From: Arion vulgaris
Lineage: Eukaryota > Mollusca > Gastropoda > Stylommatophora > Arionidae
NCBI GenBank assembly: GCA_020796225.1
Contig: CM036758.1
Location: 71,584,366-71,648,365 of the forward strand
Direction of reading: 5' to 3'
Length of the DNA: 64,000 nt
A model generated the notes under the pieces. The model made no database searches. It saw only the letters and a program-made list of their open reading frames with translations, and was not told the origin of the DNA. A program made the position numbers and the translations under genes. Every line of letters starts with the position of its first letter. The stretch's first letter is position 1. Below, in pieces: positions 41,765 to 53,647 of this stretch.

Positions 41765-41946
41765 TATCTATAAAAATAGCTAACAATGAGTCCACTATGC
41801 CTTCTATACCAGTGACACTATTGTTTCTCTACAGTAATCTCATTCTCAGGAAACAAGCCAGTGACTAGCTAGGCTCATTTCATGAAACACAATTGGCTAA
41901 TAGACATACTGTAATCCAATTTGATTCCACTGTTTATTATCAAAAG

Positions 41947-42196
41947 GGTGGCGTCTGTGGCCTAGGGGATAGTGACTCGGTCTATTAACCTCAACATTCT
42001 GAGTTCAAATCACGCTGCGAACAGTTTGGTTGCACATTTTTCCGCGTGGATGTTTACAAAAGGGCGATGGCCCCACCCGTTCAGAAAGCAATGGCAAACT
42101 ACTGAATGTAATAATGACTAGAAAAATCAAACAGCGCTAAAAAGCTGGGGTTGATTTGCAAGGTCCTGTAAAGAATATGCAATTAACTTTTTAATA
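41947..42196 (+). mobile_element. SINE-D copy (tRNA-derived)
   Basis: Head GGTGGCGTCTGTGGCCTAGG with A box TGGCCTAGGGGATAGTGACT and B box GAGTTCAAATCACG, body GTTTGGTTGCACATTTTTCC, the AAAGCAATGGCAAACTACTG block shared with SINE-C, end GGATATGCAATTAAC-like. Other copies: 44057-44285, 61637-61872. Confidence 0.75.
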
Positions 42197-42556
42197 ACAA
42201 AACTGCACTTTAAGGTATCTTCTCACTGTAACATAATAATGCATTCTCGATTTGTTAGGCAGGGATATAGCTGAGTAGGAAGCAGACAATAATAAAAGGA
42301 ACAGTAATGACACTTTACAGATCATAGTTGGACAGCTGGAAATGAGAAAATAAAAACACAGCCATCATCAATACATTGATTATTTTAGTAAAAGCTATAT
42401 GAAACTGATTTTGAGGAAGAGAATTTGTTCTTAAGTCGCTCTACAAGTCAGGACATAAACCATATCATTCTCAGTTTTGGGGAAGGGCGGGCGGGGGCGG
42501 GGGAGAAGAAAATATAATGTTTTGAAGCTGAAAATAATATACCTGCACGCCTGTAT

Positions 42557-42803
42557 TGTGTCGGGGCCCGCAAGGAGAGCAAAAAATCGTACCACTGCGA
42601 CCTACAAGGCATGTCGTAAGAGACGACTGATGTAGGACCTAGGAATCTACCTAGTAAATAAAAAGCATCACAGAAATCGGATGGGCTGTTCTACTTGAAG
42701 GCACATAACTGGTACAACATACAGTCGCTCTTAGGCTCAGATCACATACAAATCACACAAAGTGGTTAACAAGTGATCTATATGGAGCGTTCGAAGAATA
42801 CAA
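42557..42803 (+). mobile_element. SINE-B copy
   Basis: TCGGGGCCCGCAAGGAGAGC, GGCATGTCGTAAGAGACGAC, TAGTAAATAAAAAGCATCAC, ATCACACAAAGTGGTTAACA; the only plus-strand full copy. Confidence 0.72.
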
Positions 42804-42954
42804 CTGCTGTTAGATGTCTGGAATAATGCACATAGAACAGATATGTAAAAAAACCAACATAAAATAGAACAAGTCTTCTATTAGAACAAAAAAGGGTCTA
42901 AGTCCGAAGGATTGACTTTATTGTACCAGGTTTTACCCCATATAGCTCGGTTCA

Positions 42955-43015
42955 TCTCCTCAGAAATGGCACGCTCCCTGTCGATAGTATTGAATAAAAA
43001 CACGAATTCCGCATC
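42955..43015 (-). repeat. Single relative of the 60-bp triplicated unit
   Basis: CAGAAATGGCACGCTCCCTG matches the complement of the unit at 12781-12960. Confidence 0.45.
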
Positions 43016-43129
43016 TCTGGCAACAATCATAGGGGTCTTATTGTCTCCAAACCATAGTGACGTTTAACCTGGACACAATATTTCATCTTTCGGAATATGA
43101 TATTATTTATGAGAAAATGCTCCTCGATA

Positions 43130-43410
43130 TGCACGTCTTATAGGATGTCTTTGCGAAACAAAGAATGAAGTGGTTTGGCCACTTAATAAGAATGCATCCA
43201 ATCTACACAGTACACAGAGTCTGCTACAACAGAAGATCGGGAAATAAGGCAAGAGGAAGACAGTGAAAAAGATGGTTAGATGACATAGCAGAATTCTGTC
43301 AAAGAGCAAAAATAACAATCACACAAGCCACCAGAACAGCGCAAGACAAAAACAGAAAACCACGACACTGGGCCACAACTAGGTAGCAGTGTGCCCACAA
43401 AAAAAAAAAA
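43130..43410 (+). mobile_element. Non-LTR reverse transcriptase 3' end with A-rich tail
   Basis: [65 protein letters not shown], stop, then an A-run at 43399-43410. Same family as 10030-10435; the shared 3' end shows the element terminus. Confidence 0.72.
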
Positions 43411-43499
43411 AGAATAAGAAGATAGGATGTTTCTATTTTTTCTGTTCTGTGTTCAGGATGTTCTAAGAACTTTTCTGTAACACCTTGTTTCAAAAGCGT

Positions 43500-44050
43500 T
43501 TGTCATTTCATTAGGTTAATATCAGTGGCGGCTCATGATTCTTTTTGTTGGTGGGGCCAGACACACATTTTCGGAAAAATCATGGTTCTGGATTAGGTTG
43601 TATTTTAATTTATTAAATAATAAATGCACGTTGCATATTATTTTGATGGGGCCTGGCCCTTAATGACGAGACGAGACGCCGCTGGTTAATATAATACACA
43701 GTTTTCTGGTCTCTTGATACTGTACATACAAAGTTCCGGTTAGAACCATACCTCTTCACAGCGACAATTAATAATAAGTAATCAATATTTATAGTGTGTT
43801 GTGTCACTATAGGAATACTCGTGTTAACTGGGGAGCTGCACATTTCAATGACCTAGTAGTGTCATGCTGATGTTTGCATCATTCACCACACCTGGTGGCT
43901 TTTACCTGTTAATGTTAATGTTGTATGTCAACAGATGGCCTGGCTGACTGTGTGTGGAGGAATTGATCCTAACACTACTATGTATGATACAGTGTGATAA
44001 CAGTGTAGGAAAACATTGTCCATCATTGTCTTATTTTTATTAAGCAGAAG
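43500..44050. other. Upstream intron/flank sequence, nothing recognised
   Basis: No coding frame, RNA gene or repeat family supported. Confidence 0.35.
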
Positions 44051-44056
44051 ACAAAG

Positions 44057-44285
44057 GTGGCGTCTGTGGCTTAGGGATAGTGACTCGGTCTATTAACCCC
44101 GACGTTTGGACAGTTTGGTTGCAAATTGTTTCGCGTAGATTTTAACAAAAGGATGATGGCACCACCCTTCAGAAAGCAATGGCAAACTACTGAACGTAAT
44201 AATGCCTAGAAAAATCACAAACAGCGTTAAAATGTTGGGGTTGATTTGCAAAGTCCTGTTAAGGATATGCAATTAACTTTTTAGA
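44057..44285 (+). mobile_element. SINE-D copy, head shortened
   Basis: GGTGGCGTCTGTGGCTTAGG, then a deletion removing the B box (CCGACGTTTGGACAGTTTGG), then the body and CAATGGCAAACTACTGAACG. Confidence 0.7.
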
Positions 44286-44312
44286 ATACAAAACCTGCTA
44301 CCAAAAGCTATG

Positions 44313-44752
44313 ATTGGTTGATTTGACAGGACCATCATCATTGCACTTCGGTGAATAACCATGTGTGCTCCGATCTTTTTTTTTACACAGGAAAATCTCA
44401 GCTGCAGTGCCCGAACTCCTTGGTACCGGCGAGGGTCCCCGATGTCATTTTAAAGATGGTGACGATATTTTTGCAGGAATTTTATTTTAAATCTTCTCTA
44501 ATGAATTTTGCCCGGGCAGCGTCTTTCCAGTCTGCCCTTCTCGATTTTGAGCTGCCAATGGTTTTTTACGTGCTCAAATTGAACACAGGACCTACGTTTT
44601 ATCGTCCGTCTCCGACAGGACTAGGAACTCGATCTCACCTACACTGAGAGATCAAGGATCTCTGGGAAAATATCCAGATGGCTCCACGAGGGAGCGAACC
44701 TGGTACCTTTGGCACGAAAGACGAGCACCGAACCTCTACACCACAGAGACCA
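44313..44752 (-). mobile_element. SINE-F copy, full length
   Basis: Minus strand head GGTCTCTGTGGTGTAGAGGT with B box GGTTCGCTCCC, body CGGACGATAAAACGTAGG, AAAATCGAGAAGGGCAG, end CACCGAAGTGCAATGATGAT. Best-preserved member of the group. Confidence 0.78.
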
Positions 44753-45059
44753 GCAAAAGCTAAATATGTATATATCACATAGTAAAGAATCAGTATGCCA
44801 CGTAGTAGACATGATCAGCCGGTAACAACTCAGAACTGGTAGATACAACATCACTAGTGGCAAAGTGTACAAATCGACGACGTCGAGTACTAACATACAA
44901 TGTTCAATTCCAGTACAATCTATTCAATAATCTATCCAGCTGACAATAGGTACCACGACTTTATGAGTTTGGGAGAAAAGTCATACTTTGCCTGAGCAAT
45001 AATATCAACAATCAGGGAATGAGAGCTATAATGTAATTTACATGAAGATCATATCTATC

Positions 45060-45314
45060 TCTCTCTCTCCCTCTGGCATGCAACGCTTCTGACGCTTAGA
45101 GCAGCAACAAATACAAACCATTCCTCTCTATTCTTGGCCCTCATCTGCATTGTGTTCTAGCTAGGATTCACTTCTTGTTCTACTGTTCTCCTGCAAGTCG
45201 TTTTGAATCGTCCCCGTTTTTGTTTATCCTCTTGTGCCCATCTCAGTGCAGTTTTCGTGACAGAGTTAGTCTCCGTGCGTTTCACATACCCGATCTACCT
45301 ACATCGTCTCTTGT
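45060..45314 (-). mobile_element. Non-LTR reverse transcriptase 3' fragment bordering the 58-bp array
   Basis: Homologous to 5370-5640 (GAGCAGCAACAAATAC, TTCTACTGTTCT, CCATCTCAGTGCAGTTTTCG, GACAGAGTTAGTC). The tandem array begins where this fragment has GTTGATGATGATGC, and the same fragment resumes after it (AGATCGTATATGATCACAAC). Confidence 0.7.
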
Positions 45315-47802
45315 TGATGATGATGCTTATATTCCATAGTTGACATTGCACAAGCAATTCTTGGTTAGTTTTTGATGATGATGCTTATATTCCATAGTTG
45401 ACATTGCACAAGCAATTCTTGGTTAGTTTTTGATGATGATGCTTATATTCCATAGTTGACATTGCACAAGCAGTTCTTGGTTAGTTTTTGATGATGATGC
45501 TTATATTCCATAGTTGACATTGCACAAGCAGTTCTTGGTTAGTTTTTGATGATGATGCTTATATTCCATAGTTGACATTGCACAAGCAGTTCTTGGTTAG
45601 TTTTTGATGATGATGCTTATATTCCATAGTTGACATTGCACAAGCAATTCTTGGTTAGTTTTTGATGATGATGCTTATATTCCATAGTTGACATTGCACA
45701 AGCAGTTCTTGGTTAGTTTTTGATGATGATGCTTATATTCCATAGTTGACATTGCACAAGCAATTCTTGGTTAGTTTTTGATGATGATGCTTATATTCCA
45801 TAGTTGACATTGCACAAGCAATTCTTGGTTAGTTTTTGATGATGATGCTTATATTCCATAGTTGACATTGCACAAGCAGTTCTTGGTTAGTTTTTGATGA
45901 TGATGCTTATATTCCATAGTTGACATTGCACAAGCAATTCTTGGTTAGTTTTTGATGATGATGCTTATATTCCATAGTTGACATTGCACAAGCAATTCTT
46001 GGTTAGTTTTTGATGATGATGCTTATATTCCATAGTTGACATTGCACAAGCAGTTCTTGGTTAGTTTTTGATGATGATGCTTATATTCCATAGTTGACAT
46101 TGCACAAGCAATTCTTGGTTAGTTTTTGATGATGATGCTTATATTCCATAGTTGACATTGCACAAGCAGTTCTTGGTTAGTTTTTGATGATGATGCTTAT
46201 ATTCCATAGTTGACATTGCACAAGCAGTTCTTGGTTAGTTTTTGATGATGATGCTTATATTCCATAGTTGACATTGCACAAGCAATTCTTGGTTAGTTTT
46301 TGATGATGATGCTTATATTCCATAGTTGACATTGCACAAGCAATTCTTGGTTAGTTTTTGATGATGATGCTTATATTCCATAGTTGACATTGCACAAGCA
46401 ATTCTTGGTTAGTTTTTGATGATGATGCTTATATTCCATAGTTGACATTGCACAAGCAATTCTTGGTTAGTTTTTGATGATGATGCTTATATTCCATAGT
46501 TGACATTGCACAAGCAGTTCTTGGTTAGTTTTTGATGATGATGCTTATATTCCATAGTTGACATTGCACAAGCAGTTCTTGGTTAGTTTTTGATGATGAT
46601 GCTTATATTCCATAGTTGACATTGCACAAGCAATTCTTGGTTAGTTTTTGATGATGATGCTTATATTCCATAGTTGACATTGCACAAGCAATTCTTGGTT
46701 AGTTTTTGATGATGATGCTTATATTCCATAGTTGACATTGCACAAGCAATTCTTGGTTAGTTTTTGATGATGATGCTTATATTCCATAGTTGACATTGCA
46801 CAAGCAATTCTTGGTTAGTTTTTGATGATGATGCTTATATTCCATAGTTGACATTGCACAAGCAGTTCTTGGTTAGTTTTTGATGATGATGCTTATATTC
46901 CATAGTTGACATTGCACAAGCAGTTCTTGGTTAGTTTTTGATGATGATGCTTATATTCCATAGTTGACATTGCACAAGCAGTTCTTGGTTAGTTTTTGAT
47001 GATGATGCTTATATTCCATAGTTGACATTGCACAAGCAATTCTTGGTTAGTTTTTGATGATGATGCTTATATTCCATAGTTGACATTGCACAAGCAGTTC
47101 TTGGTTAGTTTTTGATGATGATGCTTATATTCCATAGTTGACATTGCACAAGCAATTCTTGGTTAGTTTTTGATGATGATGCTTATATTCCATAGTTGAC
47201 ATTGCACAAGCAGTTCTTGGTTAGTTTTTGATGATGATGCTTATATTCCATAGTTGACATTGCACAAGCAGTTCTTGGTTAGTTTTTGATGATGATGCTT
47301 ATATTCCATAGTTGACATTGCACAAGCAGTTCTTGGTTAGTTTTTGATGATGATGCTTATATTCCATAGTTGACATTGCACAAGCAGTTCTTGGTTAGTT
47401 TTTGATGATGATGCTTATATTCCATAGTTGACATTGCACAAGCAGTTCTTGGTTAGTTTTTGATGATGATGCTTATATTCCATAGTTGACATTGCACAAG
47501 CAGTTCTTGGTTAGTTTTTGATGATGATGCTTATATTCCATAGTTGACATTGCACAAGCAGTTCTTGGTTAGTTTTTGATGATGATGCTTATATTCCATA
47601 GTTGACATTGCACAAGCAGTTCTTGGTTAGTTTTTGATGATGATGCTTATATTCCATAGTTGACATTGCACAAGCAATTCTTGGTTAGTTTTTGATGATG
47701 ATGCTTATATTCCAAGCTTGACATTGCAAAGCAATTCTGGTTAGTTTTGATGATGATGCTTATATTCCATAGTTGACATTGCACAAGCAATTCTTGGTTA
47801 GA
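45315..47802. repeat. 58-bp tandem array, about 43 copies
   Basis: Unit contains TTGATGATGATGCTTATATT, CCATAGTTGACATTGCACAA and GCA(A/G)TTCTTGGTTAGTTT. The units are nearly identical, and the A/G site is the only common variant. One degenerate unit with small deletions lies at about 47700-47757, near the downstream edge. Confidence 0.98.
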
Positions 47803-47826
47803 GATCGTATATGATCACAACACCCG

Positions 47827-48573
47827 TAAGATCTTTCACAGAAAGGAAGATCTTTCACAGAAAGGAAGATCTTTCACAGAAAGGAAGATCTTTCACAGAA
47901 AGGAAGATCTTTCACAGAAAGGAAGATCTTTCACAGAAAGGAAGATCTTTCACAGAAAGGAAGATCTTTCACAGAAAGGAAGATCTTTCACAGAAAGGAA
48001 GATCTTTCACAGAAAGGAAGATCTTTCACAGAAAGGAAGATCTTTCACAGAAAGGAAGATCTTTCACAGAAAGGAAGATCTTTCACAGAAAGGAAGATCT
48101 TTCACAGAAAGGAAGATCTTTCACAGAAAGGAAGATCTTTCACAGAAAGGAAGATCTTTCACAGAAAGGAAGATCTTTCACAGAAAGGAAGATCTTTCAC
48201 AGAAAGGAAGATCTTTCACAGAAAGGAAGATCTTTCACAGAAAGGAAGATCTTTCACAGAAAGGAAGATCTTTCACAGAAAGGAAGATCTTTCACAGAGA
48301 GGAAGATCTTTCACAGAAAGGAAGATCTTTCACAGAAAGGAAGATCTTTCACAGAAAGGAAGATCTTTCACAGAAAGGAAGATCTTTCACAGAGAGGAAG
48401 ATCTTTCACAGAAAGGAAGATCTTTCACAGAAAGGAAGATCTTTCACAGAAAGGAAGATCTTTCACAGAAAGGAAGATCTTTCACAGAAAGGAAGATCTT
48501 TCACAGAAAGGAAGATCTTTCACAGAAAGGAAGATCTTTCACAGAAAGGAAGATCTTTCACAGAGAGGAAGAT
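47827..48573. repeat. 19-bp tandem array, about 39 copies
   Basis: Unit GAAGATCTTTCACAGAAAG, with AGAGAGG in three interior units and in the last one. A plus-strand frame of 278 codons (RSFTERKIFHRKEDLSQKG repeated) runs through it only because the unit lacks stops in all three phases. The array starts 24 bp after the 58-bp array. Confidence 0.97.
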
Positions 48574-48759
48574 CAGTAGACAGTGAGAACATAACACAAC
48601 AAATACTGGATACGCGTGTGAAACTCGCAGGAAGCGTGACACATTAAACAAAGAAGAAGAAATCCTAAAGAGGCAACCTTGAATCTAACTCCTGGTCTGT
48701 TTGAACGGCGGTAACTAAAGGTTGATTCTATTCAGTTTTTCAGTGTACTTCATCATCAC

Positions 48760-49200
48760 ATTCACATTGCTTGTCATGAGCAGAACTTTTCAACCGTTAA
48801 CAGTCCGTTGGAATTTCTACCTCTCTCTCACAGGCCAGATATCTGTGCAGCCGTTATGCTAAAATCTTCAGTTACATCCTGAATCCATCTTCGCCGTTGT
48901 CTTTCTCTTCTCCTATTTGCCGGGATGCTTCCTTCCATGATGGTCTTCTCCAACCCTTCCTGTCTTTTTATGTCCAAAATACTTCAATTTTCTCATTCTT
49001 ACTTGTAGTATCAGCCAGTTCTCTTTGATTTTGAGATCTTTCTGAATAGATCTATTTGTTCTCTTCTCTGCCCATGATAAACAGATGACTCTTCTGTAAC
49101 GCTTATATTCAAAAGTAGATATATGTTTTCCCACTGCCTCGTTAAATGTGCATGTTTCATACCCATACATCTTAAGATTGTTAGCTTAGTTTTCATGTCA
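48760..49200 (-). mobile_element. Non-LTR reverse transcriptase 3' fragment
   Basis: Minus strand MYGYETCTFNEAVGKHISTF, EYKRYRRVICLSWAEKRTNR, KLKYFGH and, after a frameshift, RRRERQRRRWIQDVTED. Uninterrupted relative of 2800-4135. Confidence 0.75.
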
Positions 49201-49271
49201 GTCCCACCCCATACTGTTTTAGTTGTTTAATGTTTTGTAAAGCCATGTTTGTTCTTTCTGTTCAGTGTACT

Positions 49272-49851
49272 TGAAAATGAAAATCGTGGCATATCCTAAA
49301 GGACGTAGCCATCAACCACAGTAAAAGAGTCGTTGATTTTCTAGGCACCACTTATACGTTCAGTAGTTTGCCATTGCTTTCTGAACTGTGAGGTCTATAT
49401 GTACCTTTTGTAAAAATCCCACAAAGGACAGCGAAGAAAACAAACGAGGAGGCTTTAAATCAGGTCTGCACACAAAGAAACCTTATCAAAAGAATAAGAA
49501 TCCGACAATCAAGGTTCTTCGGGCATATAATGCGGGAAGAGAATGTTTAGAACATTTGGTAGCAACAGGTAAAATTTAGGGAGGGAGAGATCGTGGAAGA
49601 CAGAGGGAGAAGATAATGGATGGCCTGACATCATGGTTCAACACAAGATCGACCTCCTAACTGATTACATGCACCAAGCAGAGAGAGTTGTGGAGAGACA
49701 TGATCGCCTACGCCGGCAGGCATGGCTCTTGATTGATTGAAAAATTCCACGGAAACAATTTGCTTCCAAATTTGCCCACCGTGGGGTTTGAACCAAGTAC
49801 GCTTGGGTTCGTGATCGAGCTCACTACCGCTTGAGCTATAGACGCTCACAG
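49272..49851 (-). mobile_element. SINE-C copy interrupted by a retroelement 3' end
   Basis: 49272-49424 carries the SINE 3' part (CAGTAGTTTGCCATTGCTTT) and 49741-49851 its head (ACCGTGGGGTTTGAACCAAG, ACTACCGCTTGAGCTATAGA). The 49425-49740 interval is a foreign insert. Confidence 0.75.
49425..49740 (+). mobile_element. Non-LTR reverse transcriptase 3' end nested in SINE-C
   Basis: Frames give QRNLIKRIRIRQSRFFGHIM and RGRDRGRQREKIMDGLTSWF, then HDRLRRQAWLLID and TTGATTGATTG at the end. The insert is a short 5'-truncated copy. The SINE break around AAAATCCCA/AAAATTCCA may hold a decayed target duplication. Confidence 0.65.
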
Positions 49852-50360
49852 TGTATTTACTATCACATTACACACAATGTGATCCTACTGATGTCACCCT
49901 ATACTTTGCCTGGAGCGTACACTCCAACCAGTCATCGCTCAACACTGAAACACTACTCCAGCAGTAGACAGTGCTCACTCAACACCGAGTTGGTTGCATG
50001 TGTGAAGTACGCACCAGCACATTGCGGTGAGCTCTTCATCAATGCTAAAATCGATAGATCCGTGCAGGAAACGCGATGCCTCCGGTCAAGCCCACATTAT
50101 TCTCAGCGAGTGCGATGTTGATTTTTATGGTGTTAGCGCTACAGAGCTGAACAAAACATATTTTTATCATTGAAAAATACCACGTCATACTGATTCTAAA
50201 ATAGCAACTATGCAATCAACTTAGATTTCCGCCTGCATTCAAGTTAGCAAGCGAAGAGCCGTATAGTGATGAGACGTGTGAACAGCTAAACTAGCCAGGT
50301 AAATGATTAGATATTTCCATGGATAGTTTCAAATAATTGCATTGTTTCTTTGTTGCTTAT
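49852..50360. other. Nothing recognised
   Basis: A 96-codon plus frame (49831-50121) contains no known motif; no splice or promoter support. Confidence 0.35.
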
Positions 50361-50361
50361 T

Positions 50362-50877
50362 TTAAAATGAAAATAGTGGCATATCCTTTTCAGGACTTAG
50401 CCATCTCCCACAGAAAACGAGTCTTCAATTTTCTCGGCACCACTTGTACGTTCAGTAGTTTGCCATTGCTTTCTGGACGGTGAGGTCTATTTTAAGAGTT
50501 CTTACGCCCGAGTGGTTACGGGGCCCAAATTTGGGATGTAAAGAATAGAACCACTGTTACATGCCACACATGTCATAAGAGGCGACTAAGGAGGTTTGGC
50601 TGAAATCGGATGCACATGTCCTAAACATGTAGAAGTCTATGCGTTTAGGGGCCTACCAAACCAATGTGCAACGTATACACGTTCTTGGCAAAGATCAAAC
50701 ATATCACAAAGAGTGATTAAAATTGGTTGTAAAGAACGAACGCAAAGAAGAACAAGAGAAGAGTTCTTAAAAATGCAAGGGAACGAATTTTCTACCAAAC
50801 TTGCTCACCGGGGAGTTTAACCAGGTACGCTTGGGTTGTGATCAAAATCGTTACCGCTTAAGCTACAGAGGCCCACT
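50362..50877 (-). mobile_element. SINE-C copy interrupted by SINE-A
   Basis: 50362-50504 (GTACGTTCAGTAGTTTGCCA) and 50759-50877 (GGAGTTTAACCAGGTACGCT; GCTTAAGCTACAGAGGCCC) form one copy. Confidence 0.78.
50505..50758 (+). mobile_element. SINE-A copy nested in SINE-C, 11-bp target duplication
   Basis: AAGAGTTCTTA at 50494-50504 and 50759-50769. Element from CGCCCGAGTGGTTACGGGGC to GCAAAGAAGAACAAGAG. Confidence 0.87.
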
Positions 50878-51104
50878 ACGACGTTACAAACGTTGTTTGT
50901 TTACCATTTCTAAATGAGCACGAGCCAGCATACATGTGCACTATGTCAGTTTACTAAGATTCTAATTAGAGTAATTAACCTACCATACCTAGAATCTGGA
51001 CCAGTTCAAATCTGAACTACAAGCTGATCAGTTTTCGTGTGAGAGTGACTATCACACAATCTGACAAAGCATATCTGAAACTGCTGGTACCCAAGGGCTG
51101 TGTT

Positions 51105-51510
51105 GATTGATAGGACCATCATCATTGCACTTCCGTGAGTAATCATATGTGGTTCTACGATATCTTTCTAACACTCAGCTGCAGTGCACGAACTCCGTAG
51201 CACCGGCCTGGGTCCCTGATGTCAGTTTGAAGATATTCATGGGGGGATTTTTATTTTAAATCTTTTCTAATGAATTTTCCCCTGACATCGGCTTTCCAGG
51301 ATGCTCTTCTCGATTTTGAACTGCCAAAGGGTCTTTTAGGTGCTCAAATTGAACAAGGGACCTAAGTTTTATCGCCCGTCTCCGATAGGACTAGGACCTC
51401 GATCTCACCTACACTGAGATCAGGGATCTCCGGAAAAATATCCAGATAGCTCCACGATGGAACGAACCTGGTACCTTTGGCAGGAGAAACGAGCACCTAG
51501 CCTTACACAC
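51105..51510 (-). mobile_element. SINE-F copy whose tRNA-like end runs into the 70-bp array
   Basis: ATAGGACCATCATCATTGCA, CTCTTCTCGATTTTGAACTG, CCGATAGGACTAGGACCTCG, GAACGAACCTGGTACCTTTG, then GGCAGGAGAAACGAGCACCT, where the array starts. Confidence 0.8.
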
Positions 51511-53647
51511 ATATGTATGTGTTAGAGCTGTGTAATGGAATGTTAGTTGGCACGAGAAACGAGCACCTAGCCTTACACACATATGTATGTGTTAGAGCTG
51601 TGTAATGGAATGTTAGTTGGCACGAGAAACGAGCACCTAGCCTTACACACATATGTATGTGTTAGAGCTGTGTAATGGAATGTTAGTTGGCACGAGAAAC
51701 GAGCACCTAGCCTTACACACATATGTATGTGTTAGAGCTGTGTAATGGAATGTTAGTTGGCACGAGAAACGAGCACCTAACCTTACACACATATGTATGT
51801 GTTAGAGCTGTGTAATGGAATGTTAGTTGGCACGAGAAACCAGCACCTAGCCTTACACACATATGTATGTGTTAGAGCTGTGTAATGGAATGTTAGTTGG
51901 CACGAGAAACGAGCACCTAGCCTTACACACATATGTATGTGTTAGAGCTGTGTAATGGAATGTTAGTTGGCACGAGAAACCAGCACCTAGCCTTACACAC
52001 ATATGTATGTGTTAGAGCTGTGTAATGGAATGTTAGTTGGCACGAGAAACCAGCACCTAGCCTTACACACATATGTATGTGTTAGAGCTGTGTAATGGAA
52101 TGTTAGTTGACACGAGAAACGAGCACCTAGCCTTACACACATATGTATGTGTTAGAGCTGTGTAATGGAATGTTAGTTGGCACGAGAAACGAGCACCTAG
52201 CCTTACACACATATGTATGTGTTAGAGCTGTGTAATGGAATGTTAGTTGACACGAGAAACGAGCACCTAGCCTTACACACATATGTATGTGTTAGAGCTG
52301 TGTAATGGAATGTTAGTTGGCACGAGAAACGAGCACCTAGCCTTACACACATATGTATGTGTTAGAGCTGTGTAATGGAATGTTAGTTGGCACGAGAAAC
52401 GAGCACCTAGCCTTACACACATATGTATGTGTTAGAGCTGTGTAATGGAATGTTAGTTGGCACGAGAAACGAGCACCTAGCCTTACACACATATGTATGT
52501 GTTAGAGCTGTGTAATGGAATGTTAGTTGGCACGAGAAACGAGCACCTAGCCTTACACACATATGTATGTGTTAGAGCTGTGTAATGGAATGTTAGTTGG
52601 CACGAGAAACGAGCACCTAACCTTACACACATATGTATGTGTTAGAGCTGTGTAATGGAATGTTAGTTGGCACGAGAAACCAGCACCTAGCCTTACACAC
52701 ATATGTATGTGTTAGAGCTGTGTAATGGAATGTTAGTTGGCACGAGAAACGAGCACCTAGCCTTACACACATATGTATGTGTTAGAGCTGTGTAATGGAA
52801 TGTTAGTTGGCACGAGAAACCAGCACCTAGCCTTACACACATATGTATGTGTTAGAGCTGTGTAATGGAATGTTAGTTGGCACGAGAAACCAGCACCTAG
52901 CCTTACACACATATGTATGTGTTAGAGCTGTGTAATGGAATGTTAGTTGACACGAGAAACGAGCACCTAGCCTTACACACATATGTATGTGTTAGAGCTG
53001 TGTAATGGAATGTTAGTTGGCACGAGAAACGAGCACCTAGCCTTACACACATATGTATGTGTTAGAGCTGTGTAATGGAATGTTAGTTGACACGAGAAAC
53101 GAGCACCTAGCCTTACACACATATGTATGTGTTAGAGCTGTGTAATGGAATGTTAGTTGGCACGAGAAACGAGCACCTAGCCTTACACACATATGTATGT
53201 GTTAGAGCTGTGTAATGGAATGTTAGTTGGCACGAGAAACGAGCACCTAGCCTTACACACATATGTATGTGTTAGAGCTGTGTAATGGAATGTTAGTTGG
53301 CAGGAGAAACGAGCACCTAGCCTTACACACATATGTATGTGTTAGAGCTGTGTAATGGAATGTTAGTTGGCAGGAGAAACGAGCACCTAGCCTTACACAC
53401 ATATGTATGTGTTAGAGCTGTGTAATGGAATGTTAGTTGGCAGGAGAAACGAGCACCTAGCCTTACACACATATGTATGTGTTAGAGCTGTGTAATGGAA
53501 TGTTAGTTGGCAGGAGAAACGAGCACCTAGCCTTACACACATATGTATGTGTTAGAGCTGTGTAATGGAATGTTAGTTGGCACGAGAAACGAGCACCTAG
53601 CCTTACACACATATGTATGTGTTAGAGATGTGTAATGGAATGTTAGA
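51479..53647. repeat. 70-bp tandem array, 31 copies
   Basis: Unit GGCACGAGAAACGAGCACCT, AGCCTTACACACATATGTAT, GTGTTAGAGCTGTGTAATGG, AATGTTAGTT. Variants: CAGG for CACG (first unit and units 27-30), ACCAG for ACGAG, CCTAA for CCTAG, GTTGA for GTTGG. The unit includes a near-palindrome ACACACATATGTATGTGT. Variant order shows a 12-unit higher-order duplication. Confidence 0.98.

Noticed and set aside
47811..48647. 278-codon plus-strand frame of RSFTERKIFHRKEDLSQKG repeats
   Set aside because: Product of a second 19-bp array with no stop in any frame; no start context, splice sites or conservation signal.
45315..53647. CRISPR array
   Set aside because: The repeats are contiguous without unique spacers and the context is an animal genome.
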